The position numbers and the translations under genes were made by a program. Source: JAEZHK01 sp040768845 (GTDB taxonomy: Bacteria; Bacillota; Clostridia; Christensenellales; Aristaeellaceae). From it: a stretch of 64,000 nt of DNA. The notes below the pieces were generated by a model. It worked only from the letters and a program-made list of their open reading frames with translations. It had not been told where the DNA came from and made no database searches. The first letter of the stretch is position 1; each line of letters opens with the position of its first letter. Positions 6,915-15,224 of the stretch are shown here, piece by piece. The stretch lies in assembly GCA_040768845.1 (NCBI GenBank), contig JAXGME010000011.1, forward strand, positions 1 to 64,000, written 5' to 3'.

Positions 6915-7223
6915 CTAGTCCAACATTGCCATGATGGCGGCCTTGGGCCGGGCGCCTACGGCGCTCTTGGCCAGCTTGCCGTCCTTGAATACCATCAGCG
7001 TCGGAATGCTCATCACGCGGAAGGCGCTGGCCAGTTCCGGCTGGGCGTCGATATCCACTTTGCCGACCTTGACGCCGTCGTTCTCCGCGGCAATCTGCTC
7101 CACCAGGGGGCCTACCATGCGGCAGGGGCCGCACCAGCCGGCCCAGAAGTCCACCAGTACGGGCTTATCGCTGTTGAGTACTTCATTCTGGAAATTTTCC
7201 ATGGTCAGATTCACGATGGACAT
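6915..7223 (-). CDS. trxA: Thioredoxin
   Basis: A 102-residue cytosolic thiol-disulfide oxidoreductase. The active site WCGPC is at residues 30-34, with the usual DFWAGWCGPC context, the SIPTLMVF cis-proline loop and a normal family length. The ATG at 7223 has AAGGAG nine bases upstream; an open frame upstream of it is not thioredoxin. It stands alone, divergent from a HAD phosphatase. Between it and the Crp/Fnr gene lie about 150 bases in which I see nothing. Confidence 0.95.
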   Translation of the reverse strand: MSIVNLTMENFQNEVLNSDKPVLVDFWAGWCGPCRMVGPLVEQIAAENDGVKVGKVDIDAQPELASAFRVMSIPTLMVFKDGKLAKSAVGARPKAAIMAMLD

Positions 7224-7318
7224 TGTGTATCGCTCCTTTTTTTGTTGTGAGCCCAGTATACTCCGCCGCGACCGCCCTTTCCGTGACCAGATCACACAAG
7301 GAAAAATCGGAGGTGCCC

Positions 7319-7981
7319 ATGCGCTATCCCTGTCTGGTGCTCGACCACGACGATACGCTGGTCCGGTCCACACCGGAAATCCACTACCCGTCCTTTGTGG
7401 AGGCCCTGCGGGTTCTCCGGCCGGAAACGCCCGCGCCTACGCTGCGGGAATTCATCGCCCACAACTTTGACCCCGGCTTTTTGCCCATGTGCCGGGACGT
7501 GTACCGCTTCACCGCCGAGGAGATGGAGGTTGAGCAGGAAATATGGCAGCGCTTCACCCGGCGCGTGCCCGACTGTTACGCGGGCTTTGACCGCCTGCTC
7601 GCGCGTTACCGCAATGCGGGCGGCAGGGTGTGCGTGGTGTCCCACTCCGAAAAGCGGGTCATCCTCCGGGATTACCGCGCGCATTTTGGCTTCGAGCCGG
7701 ACATGGTGTTTGGCTGGGAGCTTCCGGAGGAAAAGCGCAAGCCCCACGGCTATCCGCTGGACGCCATCATGGCGTCGCTGGGGATGGGGCCGGGGGATCT
7801 TCTGATGGTGGACGATCTGAAGCTGGGTTTTGACATGGCAAAAAGCCGCGGGGTGGATTTCGGCTGGGCCGGCTGGTCGGACACCGCGTTTGTGACGGGT
7901 GAATACATGAAGGCCCACGCGCCATACCGGTTCGACGCGCCGAGGGGCCTGGAGGCGTTTTTGATGGACGAAGAGGCGTAG
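7319..7981 (+). CDS. HAD-superfamily hydrolase (phosphatase-like)
   Basis: A 220-residue HAD hydrolase. Motif I is DHDDTLVRS (nucleophile Asp 9 and acid Asp 11). Motif II is VVSHSE. The motif III lysine is probably in PEEKRKPHGYPLDAIM. Motif IV is LLMVDDLKLG. An alpha-helical cap lies between motifs I and II. This is the phosphoglycolate-phosphatase-like subfamily; the substrate cannot be told. The ATG at 7319 has GGAGG five bases upstream; the longer open frame runs back into the thioredoxin promoter region. It is convergent with thiN, one base apart. Confidence 0.85.
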   Translation: MRYPCLVLDHDDTLVRSTPEIHYPSFVEALRVLRPETPAPTLREFIAHNFDPGFLPMCRDVYRFTAEEMEVEQEIWQRFTRRVPDCYAGFDRLLARYRNAGGRVCVVSHSEKRVILRDYRAHFGFEPDMVFGWELPEEKRKPHGYPLDAIMASLGMGPGDLLMVDDLKLGFDMAKSRGVDFGWAGWSDTAFVTGEYMKAHAPYRFDAPRGLEAFLMDEEA

Positions 7982-7982
7982 G

Positions 7983-8618
7983 CTACCGCGCGAACCGTCG
8001 CGCGCCCTCGCCCGTCATCACCAGCAGCGCGCCCAACCGCACGGAGATGCTTGAAGCGGCTCCGGTGAATTCGTTGCTGACGCCGATGGGGTTGTCCGCG
8101 GTCATGGTGTAGTCGGTGAGGGGATATTTAAGGCCCGTCAGCGTCACGCCGCGGGCGGTCCCGTCGGCGGCGAACACGGATACGACGCCCCGGGCCTCCG
8201 GGGTGAAGCGGATGGCGCCGTTCCGGATGGCGGTGACGGCAACGCCCTCGCCGACCAGCCAGCCCCGCGCGCCCTGCCGGGCGAGAAAGACCAGCGTCTG
8301 CAGGTTGGCGTAGCTGTGGTCCGGCCGCCCGCCTAGGCCGCCATAAATGCGGATGTCGTCGCAGCCGGCCCCAAGGGCGGAGCGCACGGCCAGCATCATG
8401 TCCGTTTCGTCCTTTTCGGCGGGGTGGACTTCCACATCCGGATGGATGGGCACCGCCCCCAGCGAATCAAAGTCGCCCACCACCCGGTCGGCCCGAAGGC
8501 CCAGGCGCGAAAGCGCCGCGTAGCCCGCGTCCGCCGCGATCACGAGATCGTTCGCGCCGAAGGGGGGCAGCGCGCCCGAAAGCGCCCCCGCGCCGACAAT
8601 CCAGCATATCCTGCCCAT
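7983..8618 (-). CDS. thiN: Thiamine pyrophosphokinase
   Basis: A 211-residue cytosolic enzyme that moves pyrophosphate from ATP to thiamine, giving thiamine diphosphate. Family motifs are visible: AADAGYAAL, VVGDFDSL, EKDETDMMLAV and GGLGGRPDHSYANLQTL, then the C-terminal thiamine-binding beta sandwich with SNEF. Length fits the bacterial ThiN family. GGGAGGTG precedes the ATG at 8618. No other thiamine gene and no TPP riboswitch is visible nearby. Confidence 0.92.
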   Translation of the reverse strand: MGRICWIVGAGALSGALPPFGANDLVIAADAGYAALSRLGLRADRVVGDFDSLGAVPIHPDVEVHPAEKDETDMMLAVRSALGAGCDDIRIYGGLGGRPDHSYANLQTLVFLARQGARGWLVGEGVAVTAIRNGAIRFTPEARGVVSVFAADGTARGVTLTGLKYPLTDYTMTADNPIGVSNEFTGAASSISVRLGALLVMTGEGARRFAR

Positions 8619-8721
8619 GGGGCACCTCCCGCGCCGTCATCAGCGCCATCATAGCACATCGGCGGCCCCGCGGCAACTGCTTTGAGCGCGTGAAATTTAC
8701 ACCTCCGGCTTTTCCAGGCGC

Positions 8722-8750
8722 TTGACAGCGATTCCCCCGATCCATATAAT
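8722..8750 (+). promoter_or_regulatory. Consensus promoter of the fatty-acid operon
   Basis: TTGACA (8722-8727), 17 bases, TATAAT (8745-8750): a perfect sigma-A promoter. Start of transcription would fall near 8757, inside the palindrome that follows. Confidence 0.85.
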
Positions 8751-8766
8751 TAATTAGACTAATTAA
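8750..8766. promoter_or_regulatory. Perfect 17-bp palindrome, likely FabT/MarR operator
   Basis: TTAATTAGACTAATTAA is perfectly symmetric about 8758. It starts at the last base of the -10 box and covers the start site. MarR-type repressors bind such AT-rich inverted repeats, and the first gene of the operon encodes one, so autoregulated repression of the whole operon is the natural reading. Binding is inferred. Confidence 0.65.
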
Positions 8767-8781
8767 ATGATGGGGTGCGGC

Positions 8782-9267
8782 ATGGATCCGTTTTCAGCCC
8801 AGCTCAACGACATGCTGGTCAACACCTATCGCTCGGTGCTGACCATCGAGGAGGCCCTGCTGGCCAACTTCAGCGGCGACAGGCTGTCGATCAGCGAAAT
8901 GCACATGATCGAGGCCGTCGGCGCGGCGGGCCCGGAGGGCCGCACGATCACCGACATCGCCCAGGCGCTGGACATCTCGCCGCCGTCGGTGACCATGATG
9001 GTAAAGCGCCTGGAGAAGAAGGGCTTTGTCGTCAAGGCCCGGTGCGAGCGGGACGGGCGGCGCATCTACGTGCGCCTGACGGAAGCCGGCCACCGCGCGG
9101 ACGTTTCCCACCGCTATTTTCACCGGCAGATGGTGCGCGCCGTGGGCCGCAGCATCCCGGAAGCGGAAAAGGCCGCGCTGCTCCACGGCCTTGAGGCGCT
9201 CAACGCCTTTTTTCAGGAGCGGGCGGCGGAGCTTGTGAAATCATCCGACGGAGGCAAGGCGCATTGA
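8782..9267 (+). CDS. fabT: MarR-family regulator, FabT-like
   Basis: A 161-residue winged-helix regulator. The recognition region GRTITDIAQALDISPPSVTM is followed by the wing CERDGRRIYVRLTEAG. Position as first gene before fabH-acpP-fabK matches FabT, the repressor of fatty-acid synthesis in streptococci and relatives, which binds acyl-ACP. The ATG at 8782 (MDPFSAQ) is chosen because GGGG lies seven bases upstream; ATGs at 8767 and 8770 would leave almost no leader. A perfect palindrome overlaps its own transcription start. Confidence 0.85.
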   Translation: MDPFSAQLNDMLVNTYRSVLTIEEALLANFSGDRLSISEMHMIEAVGAAGPEGRTITDIAQALDISPPSVTMMVKRLEKKGFVVKARCERDGRRIYVRLTEAGHRADVSHRYFHRQMVRAVGRSIPEAEKAALLHGLEALNAFFQERAAELVKSSDGGKAH

Positions 9268-10217
9268 GAATTATCGGCACGGGCAGCGCGCTGCCGCAAA
9301 GGACCGTTACCAATCAGGATCTGACCCGCTTTCTGGACACCAGCGACGAATGGATCTCTACGCGCACCGGCATCCGTGAGCGGCGGGTGCTCTCCGGAGA
9401 GTCGCTGAGCGAACTGGCCGCCCGCGCGGCGAAGGACGCGCTTACGAGCGCCGGCGCCGCGGCTTCCGATGTGGACTTCATCCTGTGCTCCACAGTGCAG
9501 GGCGAGTGGGTGACCCCCGCCATGGCCTGCGTGGTGCAGCGGGATCTGGGCGCGGTCTGCCCGGCGCTGGACATAAACGGCGCCTGCGCGGGCTTTGTCT
9601 ACGCGCTGGACGCGGCGGACGCCTACCTGAAGGCGGGGAAGGCAAAGCGCGTGCTGGTCGTCGCCGCCGAGGCCATGAGCCACATCGTGGACTGGACCCG
9701 CCGCGAGGAGTGCGTGCTGTTCGGCGATGCCGCGGCGGCGGCGCTGGTGGACGGCGGCGAGGGCCTCATGGCCGTGCGGCTGACCGCCCGGGGCGGCAGC
9801 ATGCCGCTCTTCATGCGCGCTTCCACCGGCAATTCCCCCTTTGACGCATCCCCCGTGGGGCAGGACTACCTGCACATGGCGGGGCAGGAGGTGTACCGGT
9901 TCGCGGTCTCCGCCTGCGTGGAGGATCTCCGGACGCTCCTGGGCGAGGCCGGACTGGCGCCCGGAAACGTGGACCATTACATCCTGCATCAGGCGAACCT
10001 GCGCATCTTGGAAGCGGTGCGCGAGCGCATGGGTCAGCCGCCCGAGCGTTTCCCCCACAACCTGGAGTGCTACGGCAACACATCGTCGGCCAGCGTGCCG
10101 GTGCTGCTGGACCAACTGAACCGGTCGGGCGCGCTGAAAAAGGGCCAGACGCTGGCGCTTTCAGCCTTCGGCGCGGGGTTGGTCACCGGCGCGTGCCTGA
10201 TCCGGTGGAACATCTGA
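9264..10217 (+). CDS. fabH: Beta-ketoacyl-ACP synthase III
   Basis: A 317-residue enzyme that joins acetyl-CoA (or a branched primer) to malonyl-ACP and starts each fatty acid. The catalytic triad is visible: Cys 108 in DINGACAGFVYAL, His in HQANLRI and Asn in YGNTSSAS. The start is TTG at 9264, which overlaps the fabT stop codon; GGAGG lies ten bases upstream, and the protein must begin near RIIGTGSALP. Confidence 0.95.
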   Translation: MRIIGTGSALPQRTVTNQDLTRFLDTSDEWISTRTGIRERRVLSGESLSELAARAAKDALTSAGAAASDVDFILCSTVQGEWVTPAMACVVQRDLGAVCPALDINGACAGFVYALDAADAYLKAGKAKRVLVVAAEAMSHIVDWTRREECVLFGDAAAAALVDGGEGLMAVRLTARGGSMPLFMRASTGNSPFDASPVGQDYLHMAGQEVYRFAVSACVEDLRTLLGEAGLAPGNVDHYILHQANLRILEAVRERMGQPPERFPHNLECYGNTSSASVPVLLDQLNRSGALKKGQTLALSAFGAGLVTGACLIRWNI

Positions 10218-10272
10218 GGCCGCAAGGCAAAAGCCATCCCATACATCATCAATTATAATGGAGGAAATGATC

Positions 10273-10491
10273 ATGACGTTTGAAAAGGTCGCGCAGGCGC
10301 TCGCGGAGTACAAGGGCATCGATGTGGCGTCCATCAAGCCGGAGAGCACCTTTGCCGAGCTGGACTTTGATTCCCTGGACGTGGCCGAAATGGCCATGAA
10401 GCTGGAGGACGAGTTCTCCATGACCATTGAACTGGATGCCTCCGATAAGACCGTTCAGGACCTGGTCGGCCGCATCGAGGGGACCAAGTAA
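10273..10491 (+). CDS. acpP: Acyl carrier protein
   Basis: A 72-residue acidic four-helix carrier. Ser 34 in DFDSLDVAEM is where phosphopantetheine is attached. GGAGG lies eight bases before the ATG at 10273; an in-frame ATG at 10258 would include the ribosome site itself. A 55-base gap from fabH and a one-to-one junction with fabK (TAA then ATG) place it inside the operon. Confidence 0.95.
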   Translation: MTFEKVAQALAEYKGIDVASIKPESTFAELDFDSLDVAEMAMKLEDEFSMTIELDASDKTVQDLVGRIEGTK

Positions 10492-11436
10492 ATGACCACC
10501 AGAGTGACCGAGGCGCTGGGCATTGAAAAGCCGGTGCTTCAGGGCGGCATGGCCTGGGTAAGCGAGGCAAACCTTGCCGCGGCGGTGTCAAACGCGGGCG
10601 GGCTGGGCATCATCAGCGCCATGAACGCCCCCGCGGACTACCTGCGTCAGCAGATCCGCGCCTGCCGGGAAATGACGGAAAACCCCTTCGGCGTCAACAT
10701 CATGCTGATGAGCCCCCACGCGGGGGAAGTCGCGAGGGTGGTGCTGGAGGAGAAGGTGCCCGTGGTCACCACCGGCGCAGGCCTTCCGGGAAAGTACATG
10801 AAGGACTGGGTTCCCGCCGGCATCCGGGTGGTGCCGGTGGTGCCCTCCGTCGCCATCGCCAGGCGCGTCGAGCGCGAGGGCGCCGCGGCGGTCATCGCGG
10901 AGGGCTGCGAGTCCGGCGGCCACGTGGGGGAGACCACCACGATGGCGCTGGTGCCCCAGGTGGCGCAGGCGGTGAGCATCCCCGTCATCGCGGCGGGCGG
11001 CATTGCCGACGGCCGCGGCTTTGCGGCGGCGTTTATGCTGGGCGCGGAGGGCGTGCAGATGGGGACCCGGTTTCTGTGCGCCAGCGAGTGCCGCATCCAC
11101 GACGCCTACAAGCAGAAGGTGGTGGCGGCCAAGGACATCGACACCATGGTCACCGGAAAGCGGCTGGGCCACCCGGTGCGCGCCCTCAAAAACCTCTTTG
11201 CCGCGCGGCTGGGGCGCATGGAGTACGATTCCTCCATCTCCAACGAGGAGATCGAGGCCTTTGGCACCGGTTCGCTTCGCAAGGCCGCCGTTGAGGGCGA
11301 TCTCGAACAGGGGTCCTTTATGGCCGGGCAGATCGCGGGCCTGGTCTGCGATATAAAGCCCGCCGCCCAGATCATCGACACCATCATCGCGGAGGCGGAA
11401 AGACTCTTCGCGGAGGCGCCGAAATGGGCAAGATAG
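10492..11436 (+). CDS. fabK: Enoyl-ACP reductase II (FMN type)
   Basis: A 314-residue FMN TIM-barrel enzyme of the nitronate monooxygenase/FabK family that reduces enoyl-ACP in each elongation cycle. Family features: N-terminal KPVLQGGMAWVSE, AAVSNAGGLGIIS, VIAEGCESGGHVGE, the phosphate-binding IPVIAAGGIADGRG and MGTRFLCASE. No FabI or FabL is seen in the operon, so this is the only enoyl reductase in view. FabK enzymes are insensitive to triclosan. Confidence 0.93.
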   Translation: MTTRVTEALGIEKPVLQGGMAWVSEANLAAAVSNAGGLGIISAMNAPADYLRQQIRACREMTENPFGVNIMLMSPHAGEVARVVLEEKVPVVTTGAGLPGKYMKDWVPAGIRVVPVVPSVAIARRVEREGAAAVIAEGCESGGHVGETTTMALVPQVAQAVSIPVIAAGGIADGRGFAAAFMLGAEGVQMGTRFLCASECRIHDAYKQKVVAAKDIDTMVTGKRLGHPVRALKNLFAARLGRMEYDSSISNEEIEAFGTGSLRKAAVEGDLEQGSFMAGQIAGLVCDIKPAAQIIDTIIAEAERLFAEAPKWAR

Positions 11437-12344
11437 CCTTTGTGTTTGCCGGTCAGGGCGCGCAGTCGCCCGGCATGGGCAGGGACATCTACGAAAACGT
11501 GCCCGTGGCGCGGCCGGCGTTTGACCGCGCCGAAGCCCTCCGCCCAGGCACCCTCCGGCAGTGCTTCGAGGGCCCGGCGGAGGAACTGACCCAGACCGTC
11601 AACGCGCAGCCCTGCCTTTTTCTGGTGGATTACGCCTGCGCGCTGGCCGCCCGGGAGATTACCGGACGGCCGGCGTTTGCGGCGGGTTTTTCGCTGGGTG
11701 AAATGGCCGCCGCCGCTTTTTCCGGACTGCTGGCCTTCGAAGAGGCGTTTCGCCTCGTCATCCGGCGTGCGGAGCTGATGCAGCGCGCCGCCGAGCAAAA
11801 TCCCGGCGCGATGTTTGCCGTGGTGAAATTGGACGCCGGGCGGGTGACGGCCCTCTGCCGGGACATTCCGCAGGCGTACCCGGTCAACTTCAACGCCCCG
11901 GGGCAGACCGTGGTCGCCTGCGCGCTCAAAAGCGCCGAGGCGCTGCAAGCGGCGGCGCGCGCCGGGGGCGGCCGGGCGATCCGGCTGAACGTGTCCGGCG
12001 CGTTCCACTCGCCCTTCATGGCCGAGGCCGCGGCGGGCATGCGAAAAGTCCTTGAAGGCGTATCCTTCGGAAGGCCCGCCATGCCGCTCTACGCCAACCG
12101 CACCGCGCGGCCCTACGAGGCGGGCGCGGAGGCGGAGACCCTCGCCGGGCAGATTTCTTCGCCGGTCCGCTGGCAGGAGACGGTGGAGCACATGGTTTCG
12201 CAGGGCGCGGCGCGCTTTGTGGAGGTCGGCCCCGGGAACACCCTTTCCGGGCTGATCGGCAAGATCCATCCCGGCGCGGAGACCGCAAATGTCGGCGGCC
12301 TGGACGGGCTTGACGCCCTTAGGGGAGGTTTTCATGAAGGGTAA
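11424..12344 (+). CDS. fabD: Malonyl-CoA:ACP transacylase
   Basis: A 306-residue acyltransferase that loads malonyl groups onto ACP. Active serine in GFSLGEMAAAAF (GxSxG), His in SGAFHSPFM, N-terminal FAGQGAQSPGMG and the C-terminal VEVGPGNTLSGL all fit FabD. It overlaps the end of fabK by 13 bases, showing translational coupling. Confidence 0.95.
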   Translation: MGKIAFVFAGQGAQSPGMGRDIYENVPVARPAFDRAEALRPGTLRQCFEGPAEELTQTVNAQPCLFLVDYACALAAREITGRPAFAAGFSLGEMAAAAFSGLLAFEEAFRLVIRRAELMQRAAEQNPGAMFAVVKLDAGRVTALCRDIPQAYPVNFNAPGQTVVACALKSAEALQAAARAGGGRAIRLNVSGAFHSPFMAEAAAGMRKVLEGVSFGRPAMPLYANRTARPYEAGAEAETLAGQISSPVRWQETVEHMVSQGAARFVEVGPGNTLSGLIGKIHPGAETANVGGLDGLDALRGGFHEG

Positions 12345-13071
12345 GATTGCACTGATCACCGGTGGCACCCGCGGCATCGGCCGCGCGGTGGCGCTGAAGC
12401 TGGCTTCGCGGGGCGCGGACGTGGCCCTTTTTTACGCGGGCAACGGCCAGGCGGCGGCGGAGGCGGCGGCCCAGGCGCGCGCGCTGGGCGTTCGGGCGGA
12501 GGCGTATCTCTGCGATGTGTCCGATGGCCCGGCCGTCGCCCGCGCGGTGGCCCAGGCACGCGCCGAACTGGGGGCCTTTGACATCCTGGTCAACAACGCC
12601 GGCATCACGCGGGATGGCCTTTCCATGCGCATGCGCGAGGAGGACTTTCGCCGCGTGCTGGATGTCAACCTCACCGGCGCCTTTCTCATGGCAAAGGCGG
12701 TCATGCCGGATCTCATCAAAAAGCGCGCCGGGCGCATCATCAACATTGCGTCGGTCGCCGGCCTGATGGGCAACGCCGGGCAGGCCAACTACGCCGCCGC
12801 CAAGGCCGGCATGATCGGCCTCACCAAGACGCTGGCGCGGGAGCTGGCGCCCCGGGGCATCACGGTCAACGCGGTGGCACCGGGCTTTGTCCGCACCGAA
12901 ATGACCGCCGCCATGAAGGAAGAGGCGCTTTCCCGGGCGCTTTTGGCCGTGCCGCTGAACCGCATCGGCGAGGCGGAGGAGATCGCGGAGGCGGTGGCCT
13001 TCCTCGCGGGCCGCGGGGCGGGCTACATCACCGGCGCGGTGCTTCAGGTCGACGGCGGCCTGTATATGTAG
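12334..13071 (+). CDS. fabG: 3-oxoacyl-ACP reductase
   Basis: A 245-residue short-chain dehydrogenase that reduces ketoacyl-ACP with NADPH. GGTRGIGRAV binds the nucleotide, NNAG is present, and catalytic Ser, Tyr and Lys lie in NIASVAG and NYAAAKAG. The C-terminus ITGAVLQVDGGLYM is typical of FabG. The ATG at 12334 has GGGGAGG upstream and overlaps fabD by 11 bases. Confidence 0.95.
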   Translation: MKGKIALITGGTRGIGRAVALKLASRGADVALFYAGNGQAAAEAAAQARALGVRAEAYLCDVSDGPAVARAVAQARAELGAFDILVNNAGITRDGLSMRMREEDFRRVLDVNLTGAFLMAKAVMPDLIKKRAGRIINIASVAGLMGNAGQANYAAAKAGMIGLTKTLARELAPRGITVNAVAPGFVRTEMTAAMKEEALSRALLAVPLNRIGEAEEIAEAVAFLAGRGAGYITGAVLQVDGGLYM

Positions 13072-13084
13072 GGAGGGGTTCATC

Positions 13085-14317
13085 GTGAACCGAGTGGTCA
13101 TCACCGGCATGGGCGTCATATCGCCCGTCGGAAACGATTTGAATTCGTTTGGGGACAGCCTCTTTGCCGGAAAGAGCGGCATCGGGCCCATTACGCATTT
13201 TGACCCGGCGGATTATAAATGCAAGGTTGCCGCCGAGGTGAGGGATTTTGCCCCGGAGGTTTTTGGCATTGACAGGGGAGAGGCCCGCCGTATGGACCGG
13301 TTCACCCAGTTCGCGGTGGCGGCCGCCGCCCAGGCGGCGGAAGACAGCGGCATTGTGGGCGCGGTGGCGCCGGAGCGGCTGGGCGTCTACGTGGGCAGCG
13401 GCATCGGCGGCATGCATACCTTCGTCGCCGAAACGGAAAAGCTCCTCACCCGCGGCCCCGGCCGCGTGTCACCGCTTTACATCCCAATGATGATCGCCAA
13501 CATCGCGGCGGGCAATATTGCCATCCGGCTGAACGCCCAGGGGCCGTCGCTGCCGGTGGTCACTGCCTGTGCCACATCCACCAACGCCATCGGCGAGGCC
13601 TTCCGCGCGATCCGGCACGGCTACGCCGACGCCATTCTGGCGGGCGGTTCAGAGGCCACCATCGAGCCGCTGGGCGTGGCGGGCTTTATCAGCTGCAAGG
13701 CGCTGGCCGAGACCGACGACCCGGAGCGCGCGTCGCTGCCCTTTGACGCGCGCCGCGGCGGCTTTGTGATGGGCGAGGGCGCCGGCGTGGTGGTGCTGGA
13801 ATCCCTGGAGGGCGCCAAGGCCCGCGGCGCCAGGATCTACGGCGAAATTGTCGGATACGGCAATACCTGCGACGCCTACCACATTACCGCGCCCCACCCC
13901 GAGGCGACGGGCGGCGCGCGGGCCATTGCCCAGGCGGTGGCCGAAGCCGGCGGCCTTGACGGGCAGGTGTACATCAACGCCCACGGCACCGGCACGCCGC
14001 TCAACGACAAGCTGGAGACGCTGGCCATCAAAAAGGCGCTGGGGGAGGACGCGGCGCGGCGCGCGCTGATCTCCTCCACCAAGTCCATGACCGGGCACAT
14101 GCTGGGCGCCGCGGGCGCGGCGGAGCTGATCGCCTCCATTCTGGCGATCCGCGCATCCACCGTTCCGCCCACGATTCACCTGGAGGAGCCCGACCCCGAG
14201 TGCGATCTGGATTACGTTCCCAACGTCGCGCGGCGCGCGCCGATCGACATCGCGCTGTCCGTTTCCCTGGGTTTTGGCGGGCACAACGGCGTGCTGGCCG
14301 TCAGGAGGTGCACATGA
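13085..14317 (+). CDS. fabF: Beta-ketoacyl-ACP synthase II
   Basis: A 410-residue condensing enzyme for chain elongation. Active Cys in VVTACATSTNAI; His residues in NAHGTGTPLND and MTGHMLGAAG; end motif SLGFGGHNGVL. The start is GTG at 13085 with GGGAGGGG seven bases upstream. Confidence 0.95.
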   Translation: MNRVVITGMGVISPVGNDLNSFGDSLFAGKSGIGPITHFDPADYKCKVAAEVRDFAPEVFGIDRGEARRMDRFTQFAVAAAAQAAEDSGIVGAVAPERLGVYVGSGIGGMHTFVAETEKLLTRGPGRVSPLYIPMMIANIAAGNIAIRLNAQGPSLPVVTACATSTNAIGEAFRAIRHGYADAILAGGSEATIEPLGVAGFISCKALAETDDPERASLPFDARRGGFVMGEGAGVVVLESLEGAKARGARIYGEIVGYGNTCDAYHITAPHPEATGGARAIAQAVAEAGGLDGQVYINAHGTGTPLNDKLETLAIKKALGEDAARRALISSTKSMTGHMLGAAGAAELIASILAIRASTVPPTIHLEEPDPECDLDYVPNVARRAPIDIALSVSLGFGGHNGVLAVRRCT

Positions 14318-14748
14318 ACATCCGGCAGATTCGGGAACTGGCGCAGATCCTCCGGCAGAACAGCCTGAGCGCCATCGAGGTGACCGAGGGCGAAAACCAC
14401 GTGCGGCTGGAGTGCTGCGCACCCGGCGCGGCGCCCGCGCCGGCGCAGCCGGCGGCCGACCCGGCGGCCGGGCCGGCGGAAAAGCCGCAGGATTCGGGCG
14501 TGGATTTCAACGACATCATCGAGGTGAAGTCGCCGCTGGTGGGCGTTTTCTACAGCGCGCCCGCACCGGACGCGGAGCCCTTTGTCAAGGTGGGCGACCG
14601 CGTGAAGAAGGGCGATGTGCTGTGCATCGTCGAGGCGATGAAGCTGATGAACGAAATCACCGCCACCCACGACGGCGAGGTGGTGGACGTGTGCATCCAG
14701 AACGGCTCCGTGGTCGAATTCGGCCAGACGCTGTTCAAGCTCTATTGA
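14314..14748 (+). CDS. accB: Biotin carboxyl carrier protein of acetyl-CoA carboxylase
   Basis: A 144-residue carrier: an N-terminal domain (MNIRQIRELAQIL), an Ala/Pro-rich linker (about residues 45-65) and a C-terminal biotinyl domain with the EAMKLMNE motif whose Lys is biotinylated, presumably by the BirA at 61.1-61.9 kb. ATG overlaps the fabF stop (ATGA); AGGAGG precedes it. Confidence 0.95.
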   Translation: MNIRQIRELAQILRQNSLSAIEVTEGENHVRLECCAPGAAPAPAQPAADPAAGPAEKPQDSGVDFNDIIEVKSPLVGVFYSAPAPDAEPFVKVGDRVKKGDVLCIVEAMKLMNEITATHDGEVVDVCIQNGSVVEFGQTLFKLY

Positions 14749-14759
14749 GGTTTGATTGC

Positions 14760-15170
14760 ATGAATAGACAGGAAATCGAGGGCGTTCTCCCGCACCGCGG
14801 GCGCATGCTGCTGGTGGACGAGGCGGATCTGGACGAAACTGGCGCGGCCGTCGGGCGGTACCGGGTGCGCGGCGACGAGTGGTTTTTGGACGGCCACTTT
14901 CCGGGCAACCCCGTGGTGCCCGGGGTGGTGCTGTGCGAGCTGATCGCCCAGGCGTCGTGCCTTCTCTTTCGGGACGCCGCGGGCACCGGCACGCCGATGT
15001 ATGCCGGCATCGACAAGACCCGCTTTCGCCGCGCAGTGCGGCCGGGCGATCTGGTTGAAACCCGTTCGACCCTGATCCGCAGCAAGATGAACGTTTTTGT
15101 GGTGGCCGGCGAGGCCCGCGTGAGCGGGCAGGTCTGCGCCTCCGGCGAGTTCACCTTCATCATTGCCTGA
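14760..15170 (+). CDS. fabZ: 3-hydroxyacyl-ACP dehydratase
   Basis: A 136-residue hotdog-fold enzyme that removes water from hydroxyacyl-ACP. Catalytic His in DGHFPGNPVVPG and Glu a few residues later in VVLCELIAQ, plus the N-terminal VLPHRGRMLLVDE, fit FabZ. The ATG at 14760 follows accB by 11 bases. Confidence 0.93.
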   Translation: MNRQEIEGVLPHRGRMLLVDEADLDETGAAVGRYRVRGDEWFLDGHFPGNPVVPGVVLCELIAQASCLLFRDAAGTGTPMYAGIDKTRFRRAVRPGDLVETRSTLIRSKMNVFVVAGEARVSGQVCASGEFTFIIA

Positions 15171-15224
15171 GCGCCCCGCAAGATATCGCATTCCGAAGGG
15201 AATGTCCCCCAGGAGGCTGAATCC

